Below the pieces are notes generated by a model. That model was not told the origin of the DNA. It was given only the letters and a program-made list of their open reading frames with translations, and ran no database searches. From assembly GCA_016946835.1 (NCBI GenBank), contig JACVTC010000257.1, forward strand, positions 10,001-74,000: 64,000 nucleotides of DNA, in the 5' to 3' direction. This stretch comes from Neocallimastix lanati (nom. inval.). Its lineage: Eukaryota > Neocallimastigomycota > Neocallimastigomycetes > Neocallimastigales > Neocallimastigaceae. The position numbers and the translations under genes are program-made. Within the stretch, counting starts at the first letter, position 1, and each line of letters begins with the position of its first letter. This document shows, in pieces, positions 1 through 10,268 of this stretch.

Positions 1-138
1 AATTTTTTTTTAATATTTTTAAGCTAACCCTATCAATAAATATTAAATAAATTTAAATATTGAATTTCTTATAAAAAAAAAAAATTTAATTATAAATTAA
101 TTGTAATTATGATTTTTAAAGGATTTTAATAATTATTT

Positions 139-1601
139 TTATTTTGTTTTATTAAAATTAATGATTTCATTATTCAATCTAATTAAACAATTAAACCAAT
201 TTTCGATGATATCATTTTTACTACATTCAACATTTTTTAATTCGGCTTCCATATTTTTATAATATTCAACTAAAATTTTAATGTCATCGACCCTTTCTGA
301 TATTCTATTCTTTTTTCTCCAAATTCCTTTAATTCTCATTTGGTAATCATAGTAAGATTTGTATTCTTCAAATTGTATTGTATATATTAATTTATAAAAT
401 GAAGGCTTTTTTACAAATAAATTTTTTAAATAACTGTTATAAGATTCTGAAGCATTATTTGTTATGTGGTCTATATTATTGTAATAATTCCAATATTTTA
501 TATTATGGATATTTAGAAATGTTTTCTCAAAATAATCTAAAAAATTCAAAAATTGGGAACAGGTAGATTCATATCTCTTGCATGTATTTTTAATTTTATT
601 AAAAATATCTGGTATATATTCAATATTAATAAAACGTAAATTAGAAATCGCTTTATAATAAGTATTTAAAATCTTATGATCTTTCACTTCCTTGTAACAT
701 AATTTATTTTTTTTTGGTCATTAATAATCTTTTATAATGCCAAAAACAATATTTAACATTTATATTGTGAAAAATATTTTCCATTGCATTGGATATTCCT
801 TTTTCAAAATCACAATGAAAAATTTTTTCTAAGAAATTAATATTTGAATTATATTTAATTATATTTTTTTTTTATTTCATTAAATAATATTTCATAAGTT
901 GTTTGTTCTTTGTTTTTTAATATTGACATGGAAGTAGTGTAAAAACAATTTAATTCTGTAACATAAGTTCTGGTAATGAATACTTGATAACTATTAGTTG
1001 GAGCTATTAAAAATGTACCATCAGCAAATATATATTTATTCTCTATAAATAATTTTGCTTGGAATGGGGATTGAAAAATTATTATATTAGAATTTTTGAA
1101 TATCATAAAGTATTCACCTCTTATTGTTTTATAATATTCAGTTTCATTAGGAACTTCATCAAATGTTTTTACATTAGGAAATAATTGTTTATTTTTATAT
1201 CTTGTTATTTGGGTTTTAATTGTTTTATATTCAGGGCATATATATCCTATTTTTTGAGAAATTTTATCAAATATACGTTTCGATTTTATATCAGAAGGAA
1301 TTAAACTTTTTTTTATTTCATCTTTAATTTTATGTTTTATTAATGATTTGGATGCATTAATTTCATTACCAGGATGATTATGGGAAGATTCATAATTTAA
1401 AACCTCTTTATTATCATTTAAAATAATAAAAGACATACATTTATTTAATGTTTTATATTCAGTACATCTATATATTTTTGTTTTATCTTTTTTTAATTTT
1501 GAAAAATTATATTTAAATTTTCGATCTATAATTATTTGCTCTTTTCCTTGATTTGTTTCACTTATATCAATTTTTAGATTTCCCTCCATCAAAATTTTCA
1601 A
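139..1601 (-). pseudogene. FLYWCH-MULE transposase-like gene with two frame breaks
   Basis: The first open part (855-1601, 248 aa) has a FLYWCH-type zinc finger with Cys46, Cys55, His74 and His76, a basic linker, and the start of a MULE DDE transposase domain. The motif FADGTF carries a likely first catalytic Asp at 194. The next segment (about 716-863) reads in another frame and holds the second acidic motif (CDFEKGISNA) followed by CFWH. The last part (139-687) holds NNASESYN, which fits the third acidic position, and a helical C-terminus. Each frame change falls in a homopolymer, T10 at 864-873 and T9 at 707-715 on the + strand, and one base fewer in each would restore continuity. It is therefore either a recently dead transposase or a live gene with two homopolymer sequencing errors. 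No terminal inverted repeats were recognised. It belongs to the Mutator superfamily, common in AT-rich fungal genomes. A domesticated host DNA-binding gene is possible. Confidence 0.85.
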
Positions 1602-2073
1602 TATAAATATTAATAAATATGAAATATTTATTTTTTATTTTTTATTTAATATGTATTTTCAATTTTTTTAAAAATTACAATTATAAATATGAAAATATTT
1701 TATTTTATTTCAAGAAAATTACTAAAAAAATATTTATCATTTTTTTTTTATTTTATTTTTTTATTATAAAATAAAATATTTATTTAATTATTATTTATTT
1801 ATATAATAAAAAATTACAGTTATAAATATAAATAAAAATGAAAATATTTTGTTTTATTTTTTTTGTATTTTTTTTTTTTAATCTTTTTATTTTTTTTATT
1901 TTTTTTTTTTATTTTTAATTTTTTTTTTTATTTTAATTTTTTTATTTATTTATTTTTTATTATAAATAAATATTTTAACAAGCCACATTTAAAAATTCAA
2001 ATAAATAAACATCGCAACATTAAATGTGATATTTCTCATTGTAAAATGTATCCCTCAAAAAAATTAAAACTTA

Positions 2074-2119
<46 letters not shown>

Positions 2120-2316
2120 AAATAAAATTTTGGAATTTAAAGTTGTAATAAAATAAAATAATAATTAAAGTTGAATTCATCATTTTATAATTAAATTTTT
2201 AATTTGGTTTTAATGACAATTAAACTTTAATTATTATTTTAAAGAAAAGTACCAAAATTTAATTAATCATTTTATAATTTAATTTTTAATTTGGTTTAAT
2301 GACATTTAAATTTTGA

Positions 2317-2353
<37 letters not shown>

Positions 2354-2451
2354 TTATTTTGTATTATTTATTTTAAGTTTAATTACAGTAATAATGTTTT
2401 CTTTTTATTTAAGATAATACTTTAATAATTAGTTATATTAGTTATTCAAAA
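1602..2451. repeat. AT spacer with homopolymer tracts and an 89-bp-offset repeat
   Basis: No gene is seen. The stretch holds two related segments (about 1671-1711 and 1809-1857), a T-rich block, a 39-base A run (2079-2117), a 32-base T run (2320-2351), and between those runs two direct copies of an AT-rich motif (about 2178-2236 and 2267-2318, about 85% alike). The A and T runs are about 200 bp apart and complementary, so they could pair. Confidence 0.8.
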
Positions 2452-3897
2452 ATGAATATCAAATTTTTATTTAATCTTATTTATTTCACCCTATTCTTTT
2501 CGTTTACTTTCTGTGAATTTACTGGTGAATGTAAAATTTTTAGCGATTTTTTAAAAAAATAGTATTATTAAATTCAATGAATTGATTTCAAAATGCGAAA
2601 TGAAAAATGAAAAAATTACCAAATTGTAATTATTGAAAAAAATAATATAATATTAACATCTTAAAAAAAATATAATATAAATGATTGAATTGATAAATTC
2701 AAACATTAATTTTGTTTAAATATTTATTATTTTTAATACATAATTAATTTTTTTTAATCATTATAGTTGTATTAAAATACTAACTAAAAATATTATATAT
2801 AAAATCATAAATAATATATATATTATTTATTTTTTTTTAAAAGGAATTTTAAAAGTATTAATAATAGATTATCAATACCACAAAAATTATTAATTAAAAT
2901 GGAAATAAATAACGTAATTTGACAAAATTGTAAGTTCCACTTATGTCAATTTATATGATGGGAATGTTTATCGCATTTCATTATTTAATTAAATAAATAC
3001 CTTTCTATTAATAATTTTATTATATATTAAATTATTAATATTAAAGAGAAATGCATGGATGTTTCAAAGAAAATGTTAATTTTGATTCCATTAGACATTT
3101 ATTAAACCTTATTTCACTGTAACTATTTAAATAAATATTATATTTTTATAAAATACTATATTAATTGTTTTTTTTTTTTTTTTTTTTTTATAAAAATTTA
3201 TTTAATAATTTGGTAAAAAGTACGATTGTAAATAATAATGAATATGATTATTGTTTTTTATAGCACAATAGAAACAAAAGATGAATTTTTCCTAACAAGT
3301 ATTGGTAAAGCAGAAAATTTAAAAGAAATGTAAATTTTAGTTTAATAATAATCTATGTAATATATAATATTTAAAATTAAAATAATACATATTGATAAAT
3401 TGAATATAAAATATATTATTAATATTGTGTTATAATATTGTAAATATTACAGTACTTTTAATGGTTTTGATTTTTATAATTTTCCAAAAAGAATATCTAA
3501 TCTTACCAAGCTTGAGATATTGTAAATATTGTTATATCTAATAAATTAATAAATTAAAATTAATTTATTGATTAAAAGTAAATAATTATTATATATTATT
3601 TATTAAATATTATTTGGTATTTATTATTATTAAATTTTTTTTATTATATTAAAATATTTTATATTATTTATATTATTTAACATAGATTTAGGTAATAATA
3701 AAAAAAAAGCCTTTCCAAACAGGATTGGAGATTTTAAAAACCTTAAAAATTGTAAAAATAATTAAAAAAAAAATTTTTTTTTAAACTATATTTTTATAAT
3801 GATATTTATATATTTTAATAATATAACTTTATTTATTATAAATTAGATGGTTAAAAGTTGACGAATTACTATTAATTTTCAATTTTTAATTAATCTT
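2452..3897 (+). pseudogene. Secreted leucine-rich-repeat protein gene, one repeat per exon, decayed
   Basis: The ATG at 2452 opens a signal peptide (MNIKFLFNLIYFTLFFSFTF, then Cys) followed by a Cys-containing N-cap. Seven exon-like blocks follow: 2452-2625, 2844-2929, 3047-3118, 3264-3329, 3453-3521, 3686-3751 and 3847-3897. They are separated by introns of 95-218 bp with GTAA-type donors (the last donor is GTATC) and AG acceptors. Blocks 3-6 each encode one plant/fungal-type LRR of about 22-24 residues, for example FPKRISNLTKLEI in block 5 and FPNRIGDFKNL in block 6. Blocks 3, 4 and 5 are exactly phase 2 at both ends. Damage: one extra A in an A7 run (2553-2559) gives a TAG at 2560. Block 2 lacks one base near its end, giving a TGA. 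Block 6 has small indels at both ends. Block 7 is short with one TAA. The gene seems to have lost its 3' part. The family is secreted or surface LRR proteins; ligand unknown. Confidence 0.7.
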
Positions 3898-3959
3898 GTA
3901 TCTATTTAATAAAAATTTTAATGATTACCTTTACCAGGAAGATAATTATTGAAAAAGTT

Positions 3960-4380
3960 TAATAATCTCATAAACTTAAATAGTAAATATTATTTATTAT
4001 CCATTTTCAAATGCACATTCAAAAATTTAAATGTATTTTCTTGAACATCTTCTTCATGTTTTCTAATAATAACTAGTTAACAATAGTTTCATGTCCATTT
4101 TCATATTCCCAATATAAAGCTTCTTCAATTACTCTTGAATATCTACTCCATGTTATACTAAATATTTCATAGTAATGTCATGGCCTATGTAATATGCGAA
4201 TCTAAAGCTTATTTATGTGTTTGAACTTCATATTCCCAATGAACATTTTTAATATAGTTTCATACCATTCTCACATACCTCATATAAACTAAAGATATTT
4301 CTTCTAATTAATTCTTTAATGGACTTGTATTCTTTATCTAAAATGAAATTAGTTTCATTTTGAGGATAACTTTTCTCCAT
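3960..4380 (-). pseudogene. Ankyrin-repeat protein fragment, decayed
   Basis: Reading the minus strand from the ATG at 4380 gives an N-terminus followed by segments typical of ankyrin arrays: a CENGM-like turn, a block reading AYYIGHDITMKYLV then HGVDI, a YWEYENGHET block, and an ECAFENG block near 4015. Several stop codons and shifts interrupt it and no long frame survives. It lies tail-to-tail with the dead LRR gene, only about 60-100 bp away. The repeats are classical 33-residue ankyrins, unlike the two-domain ankyrin family at 25.9 and 49.2 kb. It is probably the start of a long ankyrin gene cut short on its C-terminal side. Confidence 0.6.
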
Positions 4381-5019
4381 ACTGAAAACAAAGTAATAAC
4401 TTTAGAATTATATTTCATTTTATGCTACTATTAACGACACAATAAGTTAACTTTTAAAATTCTTTTGTTCGAATATCCATTATTTAAATAAATATAATGA
4501 AATTTAATATATTAATGGGGAAAGTAAATTATAAAAAATTAAATATGAAAAAATATTTGATTGTTTTCGTTAAAATTAAATTAAAAATTAAAAAAAAAAA
4601 AATACTTTATTATTTATTTATATATTTATATATATTAAATAAAATAATAAATAGCACATTTTAAAATTTTATTTAATCGTGGGAATCATAATGGAAATTT
4701 ACATTTTATAATCCATCGAGTTTGAAATTAAATAATAAAAAAGTGATTTATATTAATATAGTTGATATAAAATTCAAAAATTTATTCAAAATAAATATTT
4801 AATTATATTTATTTTAATGATATCTTTTTACTTTTTTTTTCAATACTACGTAATTTATTTTTCGCTTTAATAAAATTATTCTTTATTTTTACTATGTATT
4901 TATTTAATAATACAATTACTTATTTTTTATTCAATATTTATTTAATATTTTATTCTGAATAATTAATTAATCTTTCATTTTATTTTTTTAAAATACAAAA
5001 ACATGAGAATATTAAGATA
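4381..5019. other. AT-rich spacer
   Basis: No open frame, repeat or RNA structure that I can support; composition is almost wholly A and T. Confidence 0.6.
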
Positions 5020-5200
5020 GTCACAACACTTTCTGTGTGCTATTTCACAGACAGATACTACTGAACAGCCTTACGGTTTTATTCAGCATTAGCGCTCTAA
5101 CCATACAAATTATTGCTGAGATTATCAAGCAAGATTTTTCTCGGAATGCCTTTTCGGTGCCTAACTCCATAGAAGCGAGTCTAGAGCAACCTAAGAAAAA
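5020..5200 (-). repeat. tRNA-related SINE-like relic, copy 1
   Basis: This is a compact patch of higher GC. On the minus strand it contains TATGGTTAGAGCGCTAATGC, which resembles a tRNA A box with its D arm, and about 25 bases on GTTCAGTAGTATC, a degraded B box. A second patch at 6.7 kb is alignable over most of its length and shares TCTCAGCAATAATT. Two diverged copies plus internal pol III-like boxes suggest a SINE family. The non-tRNA part lies upstream of the tRNA-like part, so the true orientation and ends are uncertain. Confidence 0.45.
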
Positions 5201-6067
5201 TTGATTTCAAAGAGAATTCATGAGTCGATTATTTATGTTTTTTTGTAAAATTTGAATTTTAATAAATTTGTTTCTAATCTTAAAAAATCAATCGTTTAGG
5301 AAAAGATTAGAAGAAAAACTTAAAACAAGAATTCGACTAATAATCTATACATATTAATCATCGAATATTTTAAGTAAAACCAATTCGTAGAATCGGGAAA
5401 ACCTTAAAATACCGATTGTCTAAATTTTAAAACAATAGAAGAAATAAAAAGAATAAATTAATTAAAAAATAATAAAAAATAGTTAGAAATAATTTGTTTA
5501 ATTATAATTGGTAATTAAATAAAATAACGAATTAATAAAAATAAAATCAATCTTTTACAAAAATTACTAAAACAGAATTAATTTTAAATGTCTAAATTAT
5601 TTGTTAAAATTAAGTGAATAAATAAATAAATTACTATAATAATAAATGGATATAATGATAGTTATTAAATAATTACTTGTATTATTTAAAATAATTAAAG
5701 ATTATTAAATTTATTATATTAATCGTTAAAAACATTTTATTTATTTAAAAATATCAAAGAAAATAGTAAAAACTATTTTTTATATATTTATTTTATAATT
5801 ATTTCTAATTAAATTATATTTAAATATTATATTATTATATTTATAAAAATTAAAACAAAAATGAATTATTAATATAAAATTAATTCAATAATTCTATAAA
5901 AATTATTTAAATTATAAACAAATAATTATACCTTAATTTTAGAAAAAAATATAAATATTATAAAAATTCTTAAAAAAATAAATATGTAACCTTTGAAGTA
6001 AATTTTAAATATTAATAAATAATAAATAAATTTTATTAAAAAGAAAATTTTTTTATTGTAATTTATA
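5201..6067. other. AT-rich spacer
   Basis: No gene or repeat recognised. A few patches with slightly more G and C (5260-5420) carry no frame longer than a few dozen codons. Confidence 0.55.
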
Positions 6068-6105
6068 ATCAAAGCAGGGTAATCCCCGTCTCCCCCCTGC
6101 TTGAT
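6068..6105. other. Isolated GC-rich hairpin
   Basis: ATCAAAGCAGGG and CCCTGCTTGAT pair with one bulged A, around a C-rich loop of about 15 bases. It is set in DNA that is otherwise nearly all A/T. A wider inverted repeat, TTTAAATA and TATTTAAA (near 6106 and 6174), follows it. Mobile GC-rich hairpin elements are known in chytrid and related fungal mitochondrial DNA; whether this one is related is a guess. Confidence 0.6.
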
Positions 6106-6689
6106 TTTAAATATCGAAGAATCTACCCCGAGTCTACCAATTTTTAGATCCGTTACCTAAATATTGTCTCTGGTATTTAAATATATATAAAAAGAATTAG
6201 ACTAGACCATTACTTATATGAATGTAATATTGATTAAAAACATTTACATACAACTGTAAAAATCAATTAATTAAAAAGCAAAGTCTATAGATATCAGATT
6301 TCATTAGGTAAGAGAATTTATAATGTAAAATAAGATTAAACAGCATTAGGTTAAATATAAAAGTAATTTAGTAGATGAATATATGAAATTCCTAAACACT
6401 ATTTTATAAATATTTTTAATAATGCTATACTCCACCATGCTAACAATTTAAAGATTATAAATTTAATTCAGTACTAAGTTAAATTTTACAAGGAATAATG
6501 ATAGAAAGGAATAATCCTTGAAAAATATTATTTATAAAATATTTACTTTATTTATTGATAATCAACAGTATTTATAAATTTATTAACATACTAAAATAAA
6601 AGTGTAAAAAAAGAATACTTTTGTACCTTAAATAGGATATAGAAATATTTTTTTTTTAAATTCAAATTAGTACCACCTTTTATAATATT
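6106..6689. other. AT-rich spacer, no gene seen
   Basis: Moderately complex sequence directly after the hairpin (6110-6190) has no readable protein. The rest is AT-rich without recognisable content. Confidence 0.5.
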
Positions 6690-6885
6690 AAGGTATGATT
6701 TCCCATTGGTGAATATTGTCCCTACTGGACGGTCCTACTGAGTATTAAAGCAAATGGCTCTCTGACGTGCGAATTATTGCTGAGAATTTTCTAGTTCTGC
6801 TTTTTTTTTTTTTTTTTTTTTTGAATGATTCACTAGTTTCCTAACTTCCTTTTGAAGTGAGGCCAGTATAACCTAACCCAATGAG
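6690..6885 (-). repeat. tRNA-related SINE-like relic, copy 2
   Basis: Homologous to the 5.0-kb relic. On the minus strand it shares TTAGGTT, GTTAGG, TCTCAGCAATAATT and a degraded A box (GTCAGAGAGCC), followed by a B-box-like GTCCAGTAGGGAC. It is interrupted by a run of 22 T at 6801-6822 that copy 1 lacks, suggesting homopolymer growth inside one copy. Confidence 0.45.
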
Positions 6886-7850
6886 ATTTGTATTAGTTCA
6901 CTTGGTAATTTTATATTAGTTAGAAAAATTGCTTTATGTAGTATTTATTTACATAATTATGTATCCATATAATAAGAATTTCTTCGAAAATATATTTAAT
7001 AATAGTAATTATGCAACTCCTCTTAGGCTTACAGTGAGTACAGTATCTTATCTATATTACCTATGATATTAAGAATAATTTGTATATATAATATGAAGAG
7101 AAATACTTACTTTAAATCATTGCTATCAAATTCAGTAAAAACCGTTTGTGAGTAGAAATAATAATAAATGACATATAAAATAATACTATTAAAAATAGAT
7201 AGATTAATGTTATTAAAATATAAATAATGAAAATTAATTTTTTTTTTTAATTATTTGTTTGATATTAAGAATTGAAATAATTATTTTTCATTTATTAATT
7301 AATTTATCTTTATTTATCTATAATTAATTGATAAATTATACAAATTTACAAATGGTGATTATTAAATAAATAAAAAATTGAAAGTACAAAAAATTCAATA
7401 TATCTTGATTATTAATGAAATAAAAAAAAAAAAAAAGAAGTGTAAAAATTTTAATTTTATATTTTGCTCTTTTTTTTAAAAGGTTTTATGATTTAAAATT
7501 ATATTTTTATAAAAATTTTATTATTAGATGTTAATTAAAATAAAATATATCACAATATATTATTAATCAATTCTTAAAAAAAAATTTCTCTAAATTCATT
7601 GATTATATTTGAATTCTAAAATATAGAAATAAAAAAAAAATATAAATATATTAATTAATTAAATGTATAAATATATAATTTACAAAATAAAGAAATAAAA
7701 ATTTAGAAAAAATTAAATATTATATTTTTATATATATATAAATATATATATAATTTAATTTATACTCTAGACCAAGGTTAAAAAGAGATATCAATTTATA
7801 TATTTAATGTTTCCAATATAATTTTTTAATATCTCACCATTTCTTTTTTT
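6886..7850. other. AT-rich spacer
   Basis: Nothing recognised; mostly A/T with short homopolymers. Confidence 0.5.
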
Positions 7851-7854
7851 TTTT

Positions 7855-8020
7855 ATAATGAACTACCATCAATTAATGATCATGATAAATCAGTTGAAAA
7901 TATCATTTTTTCAATAGATTATGATACTAATTATTAATAAATAAAATTTTTTATTAGTAATTTTTAATCTTATATCAAAAAAGCAGAGTTGATGGATGAA
8001 ATTGACGATAAAGAAAATTA
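7855..8020 (+). other. Short coding-like remnants
   Basis: Two short stretches look protein-like compared with the spacer: an acidic segment (YNELPSINDHDKSVENIIF) ending at a TAA near 7936, and KKAELMDEIDDKEN ending at a TAG near 8020. They could be the last exons of a lost gene. No family is recognised and chance is possible. Confidence 0.2.
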
Positions 8021-8699
8021 GAAATCAAGAAATTATTAAATTTCTCTATACTAGTTTAATAATAATATTAAAATTTTATTAAAATATTTTAATTTTCAAG
8101 TTTTAATTTTATAAAAGTAGTTTTTAAGGATAAACATTTTTATAATTATCATTAAAATAACTTGTTAGGATTATTATTAATTTTATATTTTACACTTTTC
8201 TTGTTTCTATTTAAATTTTTATTATTTATAAAAAATTAAACTCTTCTAGATATCCATGTTTTATTTTTTGTACAAAAAAGTCATTGACTTGTAAATACGA
8301 AAGAAAGCATTTTATTTATATTATAACTAATTAAAATAAAAAAAAAGAATGGATACGAATTAGTAAAATTTAGTAATTGTTTATAAATTATTAGTTGAGT
8401 ATAAAAATAAATTTAATTAAATAATTAATAGAAAAAAAAAATCAAAAAAAAAAAAGATATATAAATAAGGAAATAATTAAGTTGAATGAAAAATAAAAAA
8501 AAATAAAAAAAATTTAAAATTTTAAGATTATTAAAATTATAAATAATTACTAGGATAAAGTGAGGAATACATTAAAGAGAATGAATGTCAATATACAAAG
8601 ATATGGATCTCTTCTTTCTAGGAAAATTTAAATTGATTCATTTCTTGAAAAATATATATAACAATCTGAGAAAAAATTTTCATTTTTATTTAATTGTTC

Positions 8700-9328
8700 T
8701 AATTGATAACATTTATTGAGTATAATATAAAAAGTGCTTAGAAAACTTTGTTTTTGATATAAATTTTATAAAATATCTACTAAATTTATATAAAATTAAA
8801 GCAGATATTTCAAAAAGAAAATTTAACCATAAGGTTAATAATGAAATAAATAAAATTGAAATACCAATGGAATTATATTTGAAATATTTAGAAAGGAAAG
8901 ATTACAGGATAGTAGAATATCTTTATCAATATTATGGTACAGAAAAAACAAGATCATTTAAGGATTTTATTCTTTTTCATTTAAATTATTTTGATAGGAA
9001 TTTTAATAAAAATCATTTTATGATTTTTTTAATTTCATTATAAAGAATGAAACTACATTACCATTTATTGAGTAGTATGCAATTGAAGAAAATAAAATCA
9101 TTTTAAAAAATAAAAAATTAAAAATAGTTGAACTATTAAATAATAATAATACTTTAAAATTAGAAGCATTTTCGAAAAAAAAATAATTATATTCTTTATT
9201 GTTTATATTCAATCAAAAGTGAAATTTTGAATTTAATAAATGAACATAATTTTTCATCATATGTATTTGATATTTTTCGAAAGTATTTTTTATTTTAAAA
9301 TTCTTATGATCAATCAAATAATTATTAA
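8700..9328 (+). pseudogene. Decayed paralogue of the 49-kb ankyrin-family gene (C-terminal half)
   Basis: The translation follows the second half of the intact protein at 49212-50372 almost residue by residue. Landmarks are KCLENFVFDINFIK, the ISKR-FNH block, LKYLERKDYRIVEYLYQYYG, DFILFHLNYFDRNFNKN, NNNNTLKLEAF and SEILNLINEHN, ending at a TAA at 9326-9328 in the equivalent position. One base is missing after FNKNHF, a TAG falls in the PFIE-YAIEE segment, and the A run near 9177 shifts the frame with a further stop just after. The N-terminal ankyrin half is not readable upstream (8030-8690 is AT-rich, with weak similarity from about 8600). It is therefore a dispersed duplicate that decayed on the + strand. 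Confidence 0.75.
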
Positions 9329-9596
9329 ATTATAATATTTTCTAATTATTTATAAGTAATAATAAATTTGTATTAAATTTATTTTTCTATATATGTATTA
9401 ACTTTATTTTTTATTGAAAATTTTATATATTTAACGGAATTTTTTTATTTTTATGTTTATTATAATAATTTTATATTGAAACATGTAGCTTTTTTATTAT
9501 TTTTATCCACATAAATATTAAATAAAATAAAAAAAATTAAAATTTATATTTTATAAAAAATAATTAAAAAATTCATTTTAATTAAAATAGATTTTT

Positions 9597-9802
9597 TGTA
9601 AAAATATATTTACTATATTTCATTTTATATTAACCAATCAATTAGTTTAATAAATAATATTCATGTATAAAAGCTTTCTAAATGAACATGTTTTTCTTTA
9701 GTTCTATTTTTTATAAAAAAATATATTAATAAATAATATAATATCTATAATATAAATAAATTAAACTATTATTTAATTAAATGAACATTAATGTGCCTAA
9801 AA
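9597..9802 (+). repeat. 5' LTR of the copia element
   Basis: Matches 15706-15912 at about 98%. It starts TGTAAAAA and ends GCCTAAAA. The exact 3' edge is uncertain by a few A's. Confidence 0.9.
9634..9672 (+). promoter_or_regulatory. CCAAT and TATA boxes in the 5' LTR
   Basis: CCAAT at 9634-9638 and TATAAAA at 9666-9672 are about 30 bp apart in the LTR, the layout of a pol II core promoter. Both are kept in the 3' LTR (TATAAAA at 15775-15781). Confidence 0.6.
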
Positions 9803-10032
9803 GATTAAGAGTCTCAATCTACTAATTGAGTTTGAATTAAAATAAAGTTAAGTTATAATATAAATTAAATTTTTCTATTTTTACCTTTCAATAAAACCAA
9901 AGAACTAATAAATTATTATTTTTATTATTTATTGCATTTTATTTATTACCGAATCAAATCCATAAGAAATAAAGATATTTTTTTTAATCTACAATAAATA
10001 AAATTATAGTTAAATTGTCAAATAATAAAATT

Positions 10033-10268
10033 AATATCATCATAATGAAAAATTTATTGTCAACTTATGATATTAATATTAAAATAAAATAAAAATGATA
10101 TCATCAAGATGAAAAATTTATTGTCAATTGATGATATTAATATTAAAAATAAAATAAACATAGTATCATCAAGATGAGAAATAAATAGTCAACTGATGAT
10201 ACTAATATTAAATTAAATTAAATCTAGTATCATCAAGATGAAAATTAAATAGTCAACTGATGGTATTT
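10033..10268 (+). repeat. Four tandem hairpin units in the copia leader
   Basis: Four units of about 64 bp (near 10033, 10096, 10161 and 10225) each carry TATCATCA then AGATGA, and GTCAA then TGATGATA, forming a stem of 9-11 bp. One stem pair is A-T in unit 2 and G-C in unit 3, and unit 4 has a G-T wobble, so pairing has been kept while the sequence changed. The array lies between the 5' LTR and Gag. A packaging, dimerisation or translation signal is an inference. Confidence 0.8.

Noticed and set aside
24-33. CTAACCCTAT near the left edge as a telomere
   Set aside because: A single unit only; no array.
378-566. 62-residue plus-strand frame inside the MULE C-terminal part
   Set aside because: Antisense shadow of the transposase; no coding character of its own.
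1863-2120. 85-residue frame of Phe/Leu then Lys
   Set aside because: Translation of T and A homopolymers.
9018-9212. 64-residue minus-strand frame
   Set aside because: Antisense to the dead ankyrin-family paralogue, which aligns on the plus strand.
9803-9835. Primer-binding site after the 5' LTR
   Set aside because: GATTAAGAGTCTCAATC is in the right place but I could not match it to a tRNA end, so it is not called.
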